A stretch of DNA of 64,000 bases, taken from positions 682,001 to 746,000 of the forward strand of contig NC_006041.1 of the NCBI RefSeq assembly GCF_000002515.2, read 5' to 3'. Position numbers and translations under genes: made by a program. The notes under the pieces are model-generated. The model made no database searches. It saw only the letters and a program-made list of their open reading frames with translations, and was not told where the DNA came from. The stretch is from Kluyveromyces lactis (Eukaryota; Ascomycota; Saccharomycetes; Saccharomycetales; Saccharomycetaceae). Below, one piece after another: positions 1-8,759 of this stretch. The first letter of the stretch is position 1. Each line of letters starts with the position of its first letter.

Positions 1-890
1 AGAAACAAAACGAACTCTTGGAACGTACGGAACGGTACAAGACTTTGGTTAATAGGAAACATGCAAGACAACAATCATCGTTGATTCAACATCTTAAAGA
101 GTCCAAACTATGGCCAAGTTTAGAATCATGTGCAGTGAACAAGACACTGGAATACATTGAACTTGGTTGTGGGAGAGCTGAATTTTCAAGGTACGTTAAT
201 ATCGCTACAAATCTGGACCAAAAGGAGCATTCTCATGAAAAGCCAGAGTACAAAGCCGTCGCACCCTCCTTCACCCTCATTGACAGAGCCTCTCAAAGGT
301 TACGTTTTGATAATAAGTTCAGTTCTGACATCGGAACCGAAGTTCAAATCAGACGTGAGAAGATCGATATTAAGGATCTTAGATTGGATGCAGTACTCCA
401 CGATGCATCTCAATACGTGGCTATCTCAAAACATCTATGCGGTGTGGCCACAGATTTATCGCTAAGATGCCTTTTGAACAGCGATAAATGCAAGGCAAAC
501 CTTAGAGGAATACTTATTGCAATGTGTTGTAGACACGTATGTCAATCTTCTGAGTATGTGAATCAAGAGTATATCAAAGGTTTACTGAAAAGACAGACCG
601 ATGGTTCGATGGCGTATTCGGAATTCTTCCAATGCTTAAAGAAATTCTGTTCCTATTGTACGTGCGGATTGAGACCAGATATGGACCCCAACAGTGGTTC
701 GGAGGACCATATAACGAAATTGACGCACAACGAGAGGCAACGCATTGGACACATGGCAAGGAGGATCATAGATGAAGGAAGAGCCCAGTTTCTACAATCA
801 AAAGGCTTCGAAACAGTTTTGTTCAAGTACACAGACAGCGCTGTCACTTTGGAGGACACTGCGCTATTGGCATTGAGGAAGCATGATTAA
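1..890 (+). CDS. TRM13: tRNA 2'-O-methyltransferase Trm13, C-terminal part (5' end outside the window)
   Basis: The reading frame is open from the first bases of the window, so the start and the N-terminal zinc-finger part lie upstream. The visible ~295 residues match the catalytic part of Trm13, which 2'-O-methylates position 4 of the acceptor stem of certain tRNAs. Visible motifs are the S-adenosylmethionine-binding stretch ELGCGRAEFS, then SKHLCGVATDLSLRC and the cysteine-rich MCCRHVC. A TTG codon at 18 is not a eukaryotic start and should not be taken as the N-terminus. The next gene, FBA1, is not its neighbour in S. cerevisiae (TRM13 is YOL125W), so a rearrangement junction lies between them. 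The family call is confident; the missing N-terminal half cannot be assessed. Confidence 0.9.
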   Translation, partial: KQNELLERTERYKTLVNRKHARQQSSLIQHLKESKLWPSLESCAVNKTLEYIELGCGRAEFSRYVNIATNLDQKEHSHEKPEYKAVAPSFTLIDRASQRLRFDNKFSSDIGTEVQIRREKIDIKDLRLDAVLHDASQYVAISKHLCGVATDLSLRCLLNSDKCKANLRGILIAMCCRHVCQSSEYVNQEYIKGLLKRQTDGSMAYSEFFQCLKKFCSYCTCGLRPDMDPNSGSEDHITKLTHNERQRIGHMARRIIDEGRAQFLQSKGFETVLFKYTDSAVTLEDTALLALRKHD

Positions 891-1134
891 ACCAGGAGGA
901 CCCTCCGCTTAACCTACCTGTACATATCTTACGTAAAAAAGTGTATCTTCTGGCAGCATAATGATGCAGGATGCAGAGAACAAAATGTGGTACTAATAAA
1001 TGCAAATGCACTGAGAGTTTGAATTGTTTTCCCGTGCTACGAGCTTCTTAACAATACCCTAGATGGAAACAAAGGTCACATGTACAGTAACGGTTGCCCA
1101 TTGCAATAAGGGTAACAACAAGATGATGACACCG

Positions 1135-1155
1135 CCGGGACAAAATTTGTCCCGG
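1135..1155. repeat. Perfect 10-bp inverted repeat with one central base
   Basis: Arms CCGGGACAAA (1135-1144) and TTTGTCCCGG (1146-1155) around a single A. It lies 245 bp after TRM13 and 943 bp before FBA1. The CCG...CGG ends resemble sites of zinc-cluster (Zn2Cys6) dimers; it could equally be part of a 3'-end hairpin of TRM13. Confidence 0.7.
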
Positions 1156-1853
1156 AATTTGAGACGGTTTTCCCTCTCCGACCATTATAATCGGAACAAC
1201 CACTCCAACAGTGGGAGTTACCAAACAAAACTGCACGGATTTCTTCCGTTCCCCAAAAATTTCAGCTTCCTCCATTAAAAGTGGAAGCCCTATTTCACGT
1301 GAGAGGTGGCCTGACAGAGAACTGAACAAAAAAAAAAAAAAGAAAAAGAAAGCCAAACAAAATCCGCAGCTGGAACCTTAATTACTGGACGCCCGACTTC
1401 TTGAAAAACACACTGGCATTAAACAAGAAGCTACCAGAATGTGTTCACGTACAGGCAGTTGGTGTTCTGTGTTCTTACAAAAAAGTTTCGCCTTAGTCGC
1501 AGTGAGAACGTGCAATAAGCTGATCTACTCAACGCAACTGACAAAGACTAGCAATAACTGCCACATGATATTCTCAAAACCCACTTTGCGATGCAATTGA
1601 GCGATGTATAATCACACCAACCAACATACGTGTTTCTAGAAATTGGCAGTTTTGCCCGGCCTGATTGCCTAGATAGTGCAGTGGCAGTTGGAACACCTGT
1701 CGCAAGCTCTCTTCATATCATCATCTTTATCCCTCTTTTCTGAGTGATGTTCTGTCTGGATAATTATCTTCTTCCGTCTATCTTCTTCTAAATTGATCAG
1801 TATCATAATATGGAAAAAAAGGTTGTTCGTGAATTTTTCCTCCATTCAATTCA

Positions 1854-1860
1854 TATATAA
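1854..1860 (+). promoter_or_regulatory. Putative TATA box of FBA1
   Basis: A TATATAA match lies about 245 bp upstream of the FBA1 ATG. Strong glycolytic promoters of yeast are TATA-containing, so this is the likeliest core element. It is judged from motif and position only. Confidence 0.4.
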
Positions 1861-2097
1861 TAAGAACAATGAATTGCATACTTCCCAAATCTTGATAATT
1901 CGTTTTAATATCTATCAGTAGTTGTTTATATTCAATTATATCTTGTGTATACAAAACCATCATCCAAAAACCAATCCAAGTTTCGTTTGACTTATAACCA
2001 ATAGTACCAAAAATTAAACCTTAATTTTGAAGTACTTTATAATTTAAACTTAATACGAATTAAACCAAAAAACCCACAACACGTAAAAGAAATTACA

Positions 2098-3183
2098 ATG
2101 CCAGCTCAAGACGTATTGACCAGAAAGACCGGTGTCATTGTCGGTGACGATGTCAAGGCTTTGTTCGACTACGCTAAGGAACACAAGTTTGCCATTCCAG
2201 CTATCAACGTGACCTCTTCTTCCACTGTTGTTGCTGCTTTGGAAGCTGCTAGAGACAACAAATCTCCAATCATTTTGCAAACTTCCAACGGTGGTGCTGC
2301 TTACTTTGCTGGTAAGGGTGTTTCCAACGAAGGCCAAAATGCTTCTATCAGAGGTTCTATCGCTGCTGCTCACTACATCAGATCCATTGCTCCAGCTTAC
2401 GGTATCCCAGTTGTTCTACACACCGATCATTGTGCTAAGAAGTTGCTACCATGGTTCGATGGTATGCTAAAGGCTGACGAAGAATACTTCGCTAAGCACG
2501 GTGAACCATTGTTCTCCTCCCACATGTTGGATTTGTCCGAAGAAACTGATGAGGAAAACATTGGTCTATGTGTCAAATACTTCACCAGAATGGCCAAGAT
2601 CCACCAATGGTTGGAAATGGAAATCGGTATCACCGGTGGTGAAGAAGATGGTGTCAACAACGAAGGTACTTCTAACGACAAACTTTACACCACTCCAGAA
2701 ACTGTTTTCTCTGTCCACGAAGCTTTGTCCAAGATCTCTCCAAACTTCTCCATTGCCAGTGCCTTCGGTAACGTCCACGGTGTTTACAAGATCGCCGCTG
2801 CCCTAAAACCAGAATTGTTGGGTACTTTCCAAGACTACGCTGCTAAGCAATTAAACAAGAAGGCAGAAGACAAGCCATTGTACTTGGTCTTCCACGGTGG
2901 TTCCGGTTCCTCCACCAAGGACTTCCATACTGCCATCGATTTCGGTGTCGTAAAGGTCAACTTGGATACTGACTGTCAATTCGCTTACTTGTCCGGTATC
3001 AGAGACTACGTCTTGAACAAGAAGGACTACTTGATGACCCCAGTCGGTAACCCAACCGGTGAAGACTCTCCAAACAAGAAGTACTACGACCCAAGAGTCT
3101 GGGTTAGAGAAGGTGAAAAGACCATGAGCAAGAGAATCACTCAAGCTTTGGAAATCTTCCGTACTAAGGGTGCTTTGGAATAA
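2098..3183 (+). CDS. FBA1: Fructose-1,6-bisphosphate aldolase, class II
   Basis: This cytosolic zinc-dependent aldolase splits fructose-1,6-bisphosphate into glyceraldehyde-3-phosphate and dihydroxyacetone phosphate in glycolysis, and runs in reverse in gluconeogenesis. The 361-residue protein is close to the S. cerevisiae length of about 359. It shows the class II active-site block LHTDHC (about residues 107-112), FGNVHGVYK, LVFHGGSGS and a KVNLDTD stretch. Codon use is strongly biased to the preferred yeast set (GGT, TCC, AAG, GTC), unlike its neighbours, which indicates very high expression. The ATG follows an A-rich leader. PEX12 comes next on the same strand. In S. cerevisiae FBA1 adjoins BLI1; here PEX12-CSI1-MRPL3-MSS1 lie between those two. 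Confidence 0.98.
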   Translation: MPAQDVLTRKTGVIVGDDVKALFDYAKEHKFAIPAINVTSSSTVVAALEAARDNKSPIILQTSNGGAAYFAGKGVSNEGQNASIRGSIAAAHYIRSIAPAYGIPVVLHTDHCAKKLLPWFDGMLKADEEYFAKHGEPLFSSHMLDLSEETDEENIGLCVKYFTRMAKIHQWLEMEIGITGGEEDGVNNEGTSNDKLYTTPETVFSVHEALSKISPNFSIASAFGNVHGVYKIAAALKPELLGTFQDYAAKQLNKKAEDKPLYLVFHGGSGSSTKDFHTAIDFGVVKVNLDTDCQFAYLSGIRDYVLNKKDYLMTPVGNPTGEDSPNKKYYDPRVWVREGEKTMSKRITQALEIFRTKGALE

Positions 3184-3563
3184 AGTTCTTTTGTTTAGTA
3201 CCATTATCCCAAACAATTTAACTTATAATTTTCTATATACAATTTAAATACCAGAACGCATGAAATGATCAAATGAAGACATCTGAACCATTAGTTACAA
3301 AATGATTGGCAGGGATCCGCTGTGCATCGGATACGTTCACCAGTGTTATCCTTGGACGCTACCGAGGACTTACCTGTTATCGAACTGCATTTGTCTTTTT
3401 CTCTCACGTGATCGACTTTGTCTCATAGTCCAGTTTGGCTTAAATATGAAAGCAGAGTTAAAAAACATAGGAACAGTTACAATCAAACAAAGTCACGTTC
3501 ATAGTCCCTTAACACAATTACAACTCCAGAAACAAATACAAGAAACAGGGAGGACTCAAAGCG
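3184..3563. promoter_or_regulatory. FBA1-PEX12 intergenic region with a TCACGTGA site
   Basis: A 380-bp spacer holding the FBA1 3' end and the PEX12 promoter. A perfect TCACGTGA (3404-3411) lies about 153 bp before the PEX12 ATG. An ATG-started frame at 3302-3634 runs into PEX12 in another phase and has no recognisable product. Confidence 0.5.
3404..3411. promoter_or_regulatory. TCACGTGA octamer, probable Cbf1 site
   Basis: A perfect palindromic match to the RTCACGTG-type site bound by the bHLH factor Cbf1, located 153 bp upstream of PEX12. It is one of at least 13 copies in the window. Confidence 0.55.
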
Positions 3564-4559
3564 ATGGATTTTTACTCCAATCTCCCGGTGAATTTACAAC
3601 AACCGACTTTATTCGAAATACTCTCTGTCAATGAAGTGAAGAAGTTAATCAAACCAACTTTAAGGTATATTTTCTCCATTTATCTCCAATATAGAGGACC
3701 AACACGATGGCTGTTGAAGATTTTTAATAAATTTGACTTCATAATCTTGGTGATTAAATCTTTGGTTGAATACAGACATTATAAAACAACAGGTGCCACA
3801 ATTCTTGACAAGTTCTATGGATTGAAAAGGTTTTCTAGATTCCCTAAATTAACCTTTCTAGGAATTTGGTTGAATGACTGTTTATTCGAATACGTTAGTG
3901 ATATCTGTGAACAATACCATGAGCTCTTGCAGTCCAGAAAATTGACGAGCCCAGAATTGAGCTCATGGCAACAATGGTTTGATGCCTATTATCCTAAGCT
4001 ACAGAAGACTATCAAAGTGATAAATTTCTGTTTCAAATTAAAGTACTTGCGTCATTCAAAAGACACTGATATGATCCATTTCATAACACAAATAAGATAC
4101 CAACGATACCAAGAACCCGAAGAAGGAATTGCAAGTAGGAAAAATACTTTAACTCTTTCTGAACGTCGTCGTAAAAGAACTAATTTACCCAGAATATTAG
4201 CTATGACCAAGGATGCAGTGGAGAGCACATCGACCATGTTCTTGGACAAGTTATTCCCGAGCTTCCTAGTGATGATCAGAATTTTACAAATTATCAATCA
4301 GCGGCCTGAATTATTCAAGAAAGAGATACGAGTAAAGAGACCAAAACCTCCAGTACTACCTGGCGTAGCATCAGAGGTGGATAACAATGATACGACTGAC
4401 GTATGTCCCCTATGCGGCGAAGAAATAACAGAACCTGCCATGATTTCATCTGGATATGTCGCTAATTTAGAGTGTGCCAAGAAATGGGTAAGCACAGAAA
4501 ATACATGTTTCGCGACTGGTGTGCCCATAGATAAACGCATCCGTAAGTTATTAATATAG
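3564..4559 (+). CDS. PEX12: Peroxisomal RING-type import protein Pex12
   Basis: Pex12 is an integral peroxisomal membrane protein of the Pex2-Pex10-Pex12 ubiquitin ligase that recycles the import receptor Pex5. The 331-residue product is shorter than the S. cerevisiae protein of about 399. It starts with the family-like MDFYSNLPVNLQQPTLFEIL and has a hydrophobic N-terminal two-thirds. It ends in a partial RING with Cys281, Cys284, Cys304 and Cys315 in CPLC...EC...TC. A reduced set of zinc ligands is usual for Pex12. It converges on CSI1 with only 50 bp between stop codons, and PEX12-CSI1-MRPL3-MSS1 matches YMR026C-YMR023C. The start is a plain ATG and no earlier in-frame ATG is needed. Confidence 0.9.
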   Translation: MDFYSNLPVNLQQPTLFEILSVNEVKKLIKPTLRYIFSIYLQYRGPTRWLLKIFNKFDFIILVIKSLVEYRHYKTTGATILDKFYGLKRFSRFPKLTFLGIWLNDCLFEYVSDICEQYHELLQSRKLTSPELSSWQQWFDAYYPKLQKTIKVINFCFKLKYLRHSKDTDMIHFITQIRYQRYQEPEEGIASRKNTLTLSERRRKRTNLPRILAMTKDAVESTSTMFLDKLFPSFLVMIRILQIINQRPELFKKEIRVKRPKPPVLPGVASEVDNNDTTDVCPLCGEEITEPAMISSGYVANLECAKKWVSTENTCFATGVPIDKRIRKLLI

Positions 4560-4609
4560 TTTTGCATTAATTTAGTAAATGAATAATGAGAATAATTGAG
4601 CCAGTAGCA

Positions 4610-5218
4610 TTAGAATAATTCTGCATTGGTTTCCATTTGATTGAACATCGTTTGCATCATCATTATATCAGATTCCAGCCTAGAGATTTCTGAATCTAAG
4701 TCTGGAGCCGATGTTCTACTGTATCTTAGCTTTAATAACCAAATTTCTTTCAAGATTTCATCGCTTGGTCTATCATTATCTTCAAGATATTGAATCATCC
4801 TATCCAAATGATCTTTTAAATCACGTTTTAATAGTTTTAAATCGGAATGATCATCCTGAATTTCTACTCCACAGTTGATTAGCTTATAAGGATATCGTAC
4901 ACTCTCATGCCATTGTATCAAATTGCTAGTTTCAGGGAAGTAATGGAACTTGGATTTAATAATGTATTGTTTCGAATTCAACGACTGTAACATGTCATCG
5001 TAATCGTAAATGTCCGGGTCAACCATTAGGATTCCAATTGGATCAGAGGATTTCCAGCTGAAAAGGCTGAGCTTCGTATCAACGTTTCCAACTCCATCAC
5101 ACAGAAAACACTGTGATGCTATTTCATTTTCCAATACAAGGATAAATAGTAACGGACCTCCTTTACTTTCAATGATCGTCGAATTAACTTGCAGCAGAAC
5201 TTCCTCCTTCAAATCCAT
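4610..5218 (-). CDS. CSI1: Probable Cop9-signalosome-interacting protein Csi1
   Basis: The 202-residue product is not strongly recognisable by sequence. The name rests mainly on position: it sits between PEX12 and MRPL3 in the matching orientation, exactly where S. cerevisiae has CSI1 (YMR025W), a subunit of the reduced yeast Cop9 signalosome that removes Nedd8/Rub1 from cullins. The N-terminal 110 residues alternate hydrophobic strands with short polar turns and could be a degenerate MPN-like fold. The C-terminal 70 residues are charged and helical (LKLLKRDLKDHLDRM, then a coiled-coil-like tail with a methionine cluster). It is clearly shorter than the S. cerevisiae protein (about 295). The alternative is an unrelated, fast-evolving gene in the same place. 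Confidence 0.6.
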   Translation of the reverse strand: MDLKEEVLLQVNSTIIESKGGPLLFILVLENEIASQCFLCDGVGNVDTKLSLFSWKSSDPIGILMVDPDIYDYDDMLQSLNSKQYIIKSKFHYFPETSNLIQWHESVRYPYKLINCGVEIQDDHSDLKLLKRDLKDHLDRMIQYLEDNDRPSDEILKEIWLLKLRYSRTSAPDLDSEISRLESDIMMMQTMFNQMETNAELF

Positions 5219-5441
5219 ATCTTGATCAAATAATGCAGAACAGGATCTAGCTATAAATAAGGCAAGGCCTCAAGACACAACTAAGTTTCGTACAACCTCC
5301 TTTTTTATTTCGTTCGAGTACAACAGTGTATGAATTACTATTATGTATTTGTATATTATATTTACAGGGAAAGAAATCTTTAAAAGTTGATCTCAACTGA
5401 AAAGGATTATGTGGAAAACATACATTGCTGATGCGGCCTGT

Positions 5442-6389
5442 CTATACTAACACTTCGCCTTGGTCAATAACGACATTCTGTTGGCCATGCACTGGTTCGT
5501 AACAGTACCATTTCAACAAAGCGTCTGTAGCGGCTCTGGCTTTAGCTTCTTTCAAAGATGAACCGTAACCCTCGCCTAATTTCTCTTCACCACTGAAAAC
5601 GCCAACGATGAACAAGGGTGATTTAGACAATCTACCGTTTTCTGCAAGTAGTTTCGATACCGGTCTTTCCAATCCTTGGCGACGGCACAAAGCTGCCAGT
5701 TCTCTGGTTGGTTGTTCGAACGCGAACAAATCTTTAACGTCCAGCTTTCTGGACAAAATATGATCTGCGATAAACTTATGTGTCTGGTTGAAATCTTTGT
5801 CGACACTGTATACAGCGGCGAATATACTCCTTACGGCAACTGCCATAGCATTGTTCTCAGTGAAGTTATGCAATTCATCTACGGAATTTTGGAAATAACG
5901 TAGTTTACCCAATGTAATGGTAACATTTTCTTTCTTTGCATATCTATCCACTACACTTTGAGTTTCCGGTTCTATACCCCAGGAACGACCGACATTGCTC
6001 AAAACATGGTCGTTAATATATGCATCCACAGCAGCATTCAAAACCACACCCGGTAGCCTAGGATATTTTTTCATTAGCTCGGATGTAACTGCCAAAGTTA
6101 AAAGACTCTTACCAAAAATGTTCAAACTGACATTGTCATAGTTCACTTCCCCACTAGAACGACACGTCAAACATCTGGACAAAAGAGAATAGGATAAGCC
6201 TTGAGGCAATCTTAATCTGGAATGGAGTGCAACTAAATTGGGGCTTGTTAGTTCATGTGCAGGGTTCTTTAACAGTGTACTGATGGTATTCTTATATTCT
6301 TTCAATGATGACAGTTCTGATTGGTACAACCTGGCACAAGAAGCAAATCCTCGCACTCGCACAGGGTTCAATAGCTTCAAAACAGACAT
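5442..6389 (-). CDS. MRPL3: Mitochondrial large-subunit ribosomal protein Mrpl3 (mL44)
   Basis: This is a mitochondrial ribosome component with an RNase III-like fold that has lost catalysis, followed by a double-stranded RNA-binding domain. The N-terminus ([24 protein letters not shown]) is basic, free of acidic residues and presequence-like. The C-terminal part [34 protein letters not shown] is a typical dsRBD end. At 315 residues it is shorter than the S. cerevisiae protein (about 390). It is divergent from MSS1, another mitochondrial gene, and the shared promoter carries a TCACGTGA site. The order CSI1-MRPL3-MSS1 matches YMR025W-YMR023C. Confidence 0.9.
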   Translation of the reverse strand: MSVLKLLNPVRVRGFASCARLYQSELSSLKEYKNTISTLLKNPAHELTSPNLVALHSRLRLPQGLSYSLLSRCLTCRSSGEVNYDNVSLNIFGKSLLTLAVTSELMKKYPRLPGVVLNAAVDAYINDHVLSNVGRSWGIEPETQSVVDRYAKKENVTITLGKLRYFQNSVDELHNFTENNAMAVAVRSIFAAVYSVDKDFNQTHKFIADHILSRKLDVKDLFAFEQPTRELAALCRRQGLERPVSKLLAENGRLSKSPLFIVGVFSGEEKLGEGYGSSLKEAKARAATDALLKWYCYEPVHGQQNVVIDQGEVLV

Positions 6390-6733
6390 CCTTCTTTAAC
6401 CCCCCTCGATGGTGATGTTGATTGCTGTATATATCAATGGCAAACCTCACCAATAGCTCACTGCATCACTCAACTTCTTTCCATCCTCTCTCTGTAACTC
6501 TTTCACTAAAATTTTTTTTCAATATTTCGATACTGAGATCTGCAATTACCCGGATATAGTAGACTGTTGATGTTTTCCGAGTAGTCACGTGATAATAATA
6601 TGTTTTCACAGACATCTCATTATTCCAGATTCTTTCTGATACGGCGCACTTATGCTATGGATTGTCGATGAATCGGTAGCTAAACATATTTACAGACTAT
6701 TCTAAACTACCATAAATTGCAGTTGGAATCGTA
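6390..6733. promoter_or_regulatory. Bidirectional MRPL3/MSS1 promoter
   Basis: A 344-bp divergent spacer between two mitochondrial translation genes. It contains a TTACCCGG match to the Reb1 site (6546-6553) and, 31 bp on, a perfect TCACGTGA (6585-6592). Together these resemble a nucleosome-free divergent promoter bound by general regulatory factors. Factor identities are inferred from S. cerevisiae motifs. Confidence 0.5.
6585..6592. promoter_or_regulatory. TCACGTGA octamer, probable Cbf1 site
   Basis: A perfect palindrome in the shared MRPL3/MSS1 promoter, 142 bp from the MSS1 ATG and about 196 bp from the MRPL3 ATG. Confidence 0.55.
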
Positions 6734-8239
6734 ATGGTAGTCTACAAGGATCCCACTCTCATTTGGTTCAATTTTTCGCAAAAAGTGATGTTCAGCCCAA
6801 TGTTGCGACGGTTTTATAGTGTTCCAGCGACATTTTTCCATCCTACAGTGTATGCATTATCAACGCCATCAAATCAGCACTCTGCAATAGCTATAATTAG
6901 GATATCGGGTACACATTCAAAGTATATCTTAAAAAAATTGTCGCCAAAAAAACCGCTACGGCAGAGGAAACCGATGATTCGGTCATTATATGATCCCAAG
7001 GCATCAACTCTGATAGATGAAGCGTTAGTCTTGTACTTCCCACAACCACGGACCTTTACAGGTGAAGATTTAGTGGAATTGCATCTACATGGGGGGAAAG
7101 CTATTATAAAGGCAGCGTTAAACTCAATCCAGGGTTTGCGGGACTCTGAAAGAGATATTCGTATGGCGATGCCGGGAGAATTCAGTCGACGAGCTTTCCA
7201 GAATGGGAAAATGGATTTGTTGAAGCTTGAAAGTATCAACAATATGATTCATTCAGATACAGAATTACAGCGATTGTCTGCATTGCATGGCAATCAGACC
7301 GTAGACATTTTCCATGAATGGCGACAAGAGATTATAGAGCAGATCGCTAAACTAACTGCAATTATTGATTTTGGTGAAGATATCGAAACGGAAGATATCG
7401 ATTCTATAGTGAATGGTGCCAATGATAAACTTTTACAACTATACAAAAAAGTGACTCGATTCATGGTGAAATTAGATAGAATGGCTGTCTTGAACGATGG
7501 GATAAAGTTAACATTGTTGGGTGAACCAAATTCCGGGAAGTCATCATTAGTTAACGAAATATCTCAAGACGACGTTGCGATTGTCAGTGATATACCGGGC
7601 ACCACAAGAGACTCTATCGATGTAATGATGGACATTAACGGTTTTAAATGTATCTTGACTGACACGGCAGGGATCAGACAGGGAACTTCAGATTCTATTG
7701 AGATCAAAGGTATTGACAGATCCAAAAAGAAAAGTTTACAAAGTGACTTAGTGGTATTGGTCATTGATGTATCTAACCCAAATATAAGTAAACATTTTGA
7801 AGAATTTATCAAGGATAACTTATCTGATAAACCTTTAATTGTCGTGTTGAATAAATCGGATTTAGCTACTGAAACCCAGTTAAAATACTTAATTGAAAAG
7901 TTCGATGCAGAATTTAAAGCCCTGAAAATTCATACAGTCTCTTGCTTAACCAAAATTGGATTGGAACCATTAGTTAAGACCTTGACATTAAGTTTCAGAA
8001 GAATCTCGGCAACTGAGAATGAAGATCCAGTCACCGTGTCCAATAGAGTCAAAGAAATTTTAAGCACTGATATTCTATTCGGCCTAGATCAGTTCTTCCA
8101 GCACAAGAATGACGATATATTAATAGCTTGCGAATCACTTAGAATAGCTTCCGATGGAATTGGGAAGATAACTGGTGATAACGTTGACTTGGAAGAGGTT
8201 TTAGACGTTGTCTTTTCGAAGTTTTGTATCGGCAAGTAA
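6734..8239 (+). CDS. MSS1: Mitochondrial tRNA-modification GTPase Mss1 (MnmE family)
   Basis: With Mto1, this protein installs the carboxymethylaminomethyl group on wobble uridine of mitochondrial tRNAs. The order of parts is typical: N-terminal TrmE folate-binding domain (ALSTPSNQHSAIAIIRISG...FTGEDLVELHLHGGKA), helical domain, GTPase domain with P-loop GEPNSGKSS (263-271), TTRDS, DTAGI and NKSD, and the invariant C-terminal FCIGK carrying the catalytic cysteine. Its 501 residues compare with about 526 in S. cerevisiae. A second ATG at 6788 (Met19) would give a more classical presequence, MFSPMLRRFYS, so the true start is uncertain. The last 39 bp overlap the 3' end of BLI1 on the opposite strand. 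Confidence 0.95.
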   Translation: MVVYKDPTLIWFNFSQKVMFSPMLRRFYSVPATFFHPTVYALSTPSNQHSAIAIIRISGTHSKYILKKLSPKKPLRQRKPMIRSLYDPKASTLIDEALVLYFPQPRTFTGEDLVELHLHGGKAIIKAALNSIQGLRDSERDIRMAMPGEFSRRAFQNGKMDLLKLESINNMIHSDTELQRLSALHGNQTVDIFHEWRQEIIEQIAKLTAIIDFGEDIETEDIDSIVNGANDKLLQLYKKVTRFMVKLDRMAVLNDGIKLTLLGEPNSGKSSLVNEISQDDVAIVSDIPGTTRDSIDVMMDINGFKCILTDTAGIRQGTSDSIEIKGIDRSKKKSLQSDLVVLVIDVSNPNISKHFEEFIKDNLSDKPLIVVLNKSDLATETQLKYLIEKFDAEFKALKIHTVSCLTKIGLEPLVKTLTLSFRRISATENEDPVTVSNRVKEILSTDILFGLDQFFQHKNDDILIACESLRIASDGIGKITGDNVDLEEVLDVVFSKFCIGK

Positions 8240-8515
8240 TTGTAAATAGTTTTCCCATTCATCTGCCAATTCTTCCAATTCTTGCACTTGCTTTTCTAGT
8301 TTATTCAATCTGCCAGAAAGCCGTTGTTTCTCATCGACCCAATCACTAATGCCGTCATCTTTCTTGATTTTACTCTGTAAATATTCTAGTTTACCATAAT
8401 TTTGTTCAGTCTCTTGCTCAAAACTCGACACTCCAGTTGCAGTTACGAAATCAATTCTTTGCTGAATCCCATCCACCAATTCTTCGAGTTTGGATTTCAA
8501 AGCCTTTCCCCTCAT
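8201..8515 (-). CDS. BLI1: BLOC-1 complex subunit Bli1
   Basis: A 104-residue, almost wholly coiled-coil protein. The pattern KLEELVDGIQQRIDF...VSSFEQETE and the later heptad LSGRLNKLEKQVQELEELADEW resemble my recollection of S. cerevisiae Bli1 (113 residues), a subunit of the yeast BLOC-1-like complex that acts on endosomes and on Rab Ypt7/Vps21 traffic. Context supports this: in S. cerevisiae BLI1 (YKL061W) adjoins FBA1 (YKL060C), and here the two flank the PEX12-MSS1 genes, as expected of an unduplicated ancestor. Its final 13 codons overlap MSS1 antisense. A different small coiled-coil protein is the alternative. Confidence 0.75.
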   Translation of the reverse strand: MRGKALKSKLEELVDGIQQRIDFVTATGVSSFEQETEQNYGKLEYLQSKIKKDDGISDWVDEKQRLSGRLNKLEKQVQELEELADEWENYLQLLADTKLRKDNV

Positions 8516-8759
8516 TTTAAAGCTTTACGTTCAGACAAGTGGTCTATGACACCTGTGTAAAGACGATCATAGGATTTTGATGTGTCAATATTCCTTTAAA
8601 TTGATATGAATATTTCAAGATTTTGAAGTTTTAAACAATAAATACCTTAAATTAACATAACAGAGTTGAACATCCACGGACAACCAACGAAACAGTAGGA
8701 TATGGGAAGTTCAGCGAGTGCAAAAGTCTGGCGCATAATCCAATTCCACAGTAGTTACA

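Larger units (their letters stand above)
891..2097. promoter_or_regulatory. TRM13-FBA1 intergenic region: FBA1 promoter and upstream region
   Basis: This 1.2-kb gap has no credible gene. It holds a 21-nt perfect inverted repeat at 1135-1155, a TCACGTGA octamer at 1295-1302, CTTCC-type motifs that could be Gcr1 sites (for example near 1266), an A-tract near 1328, and a TATATAA box at 1854-1860, about 245 bp before the FBA1 start. The last 100 bp before FBA1 are A-rich, as is usual for the leader of a highly expressed yeast gene. A 71-codon ATG frame at 1063-1278 is low-complexity and looks like chance. Confidence 0.6.
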
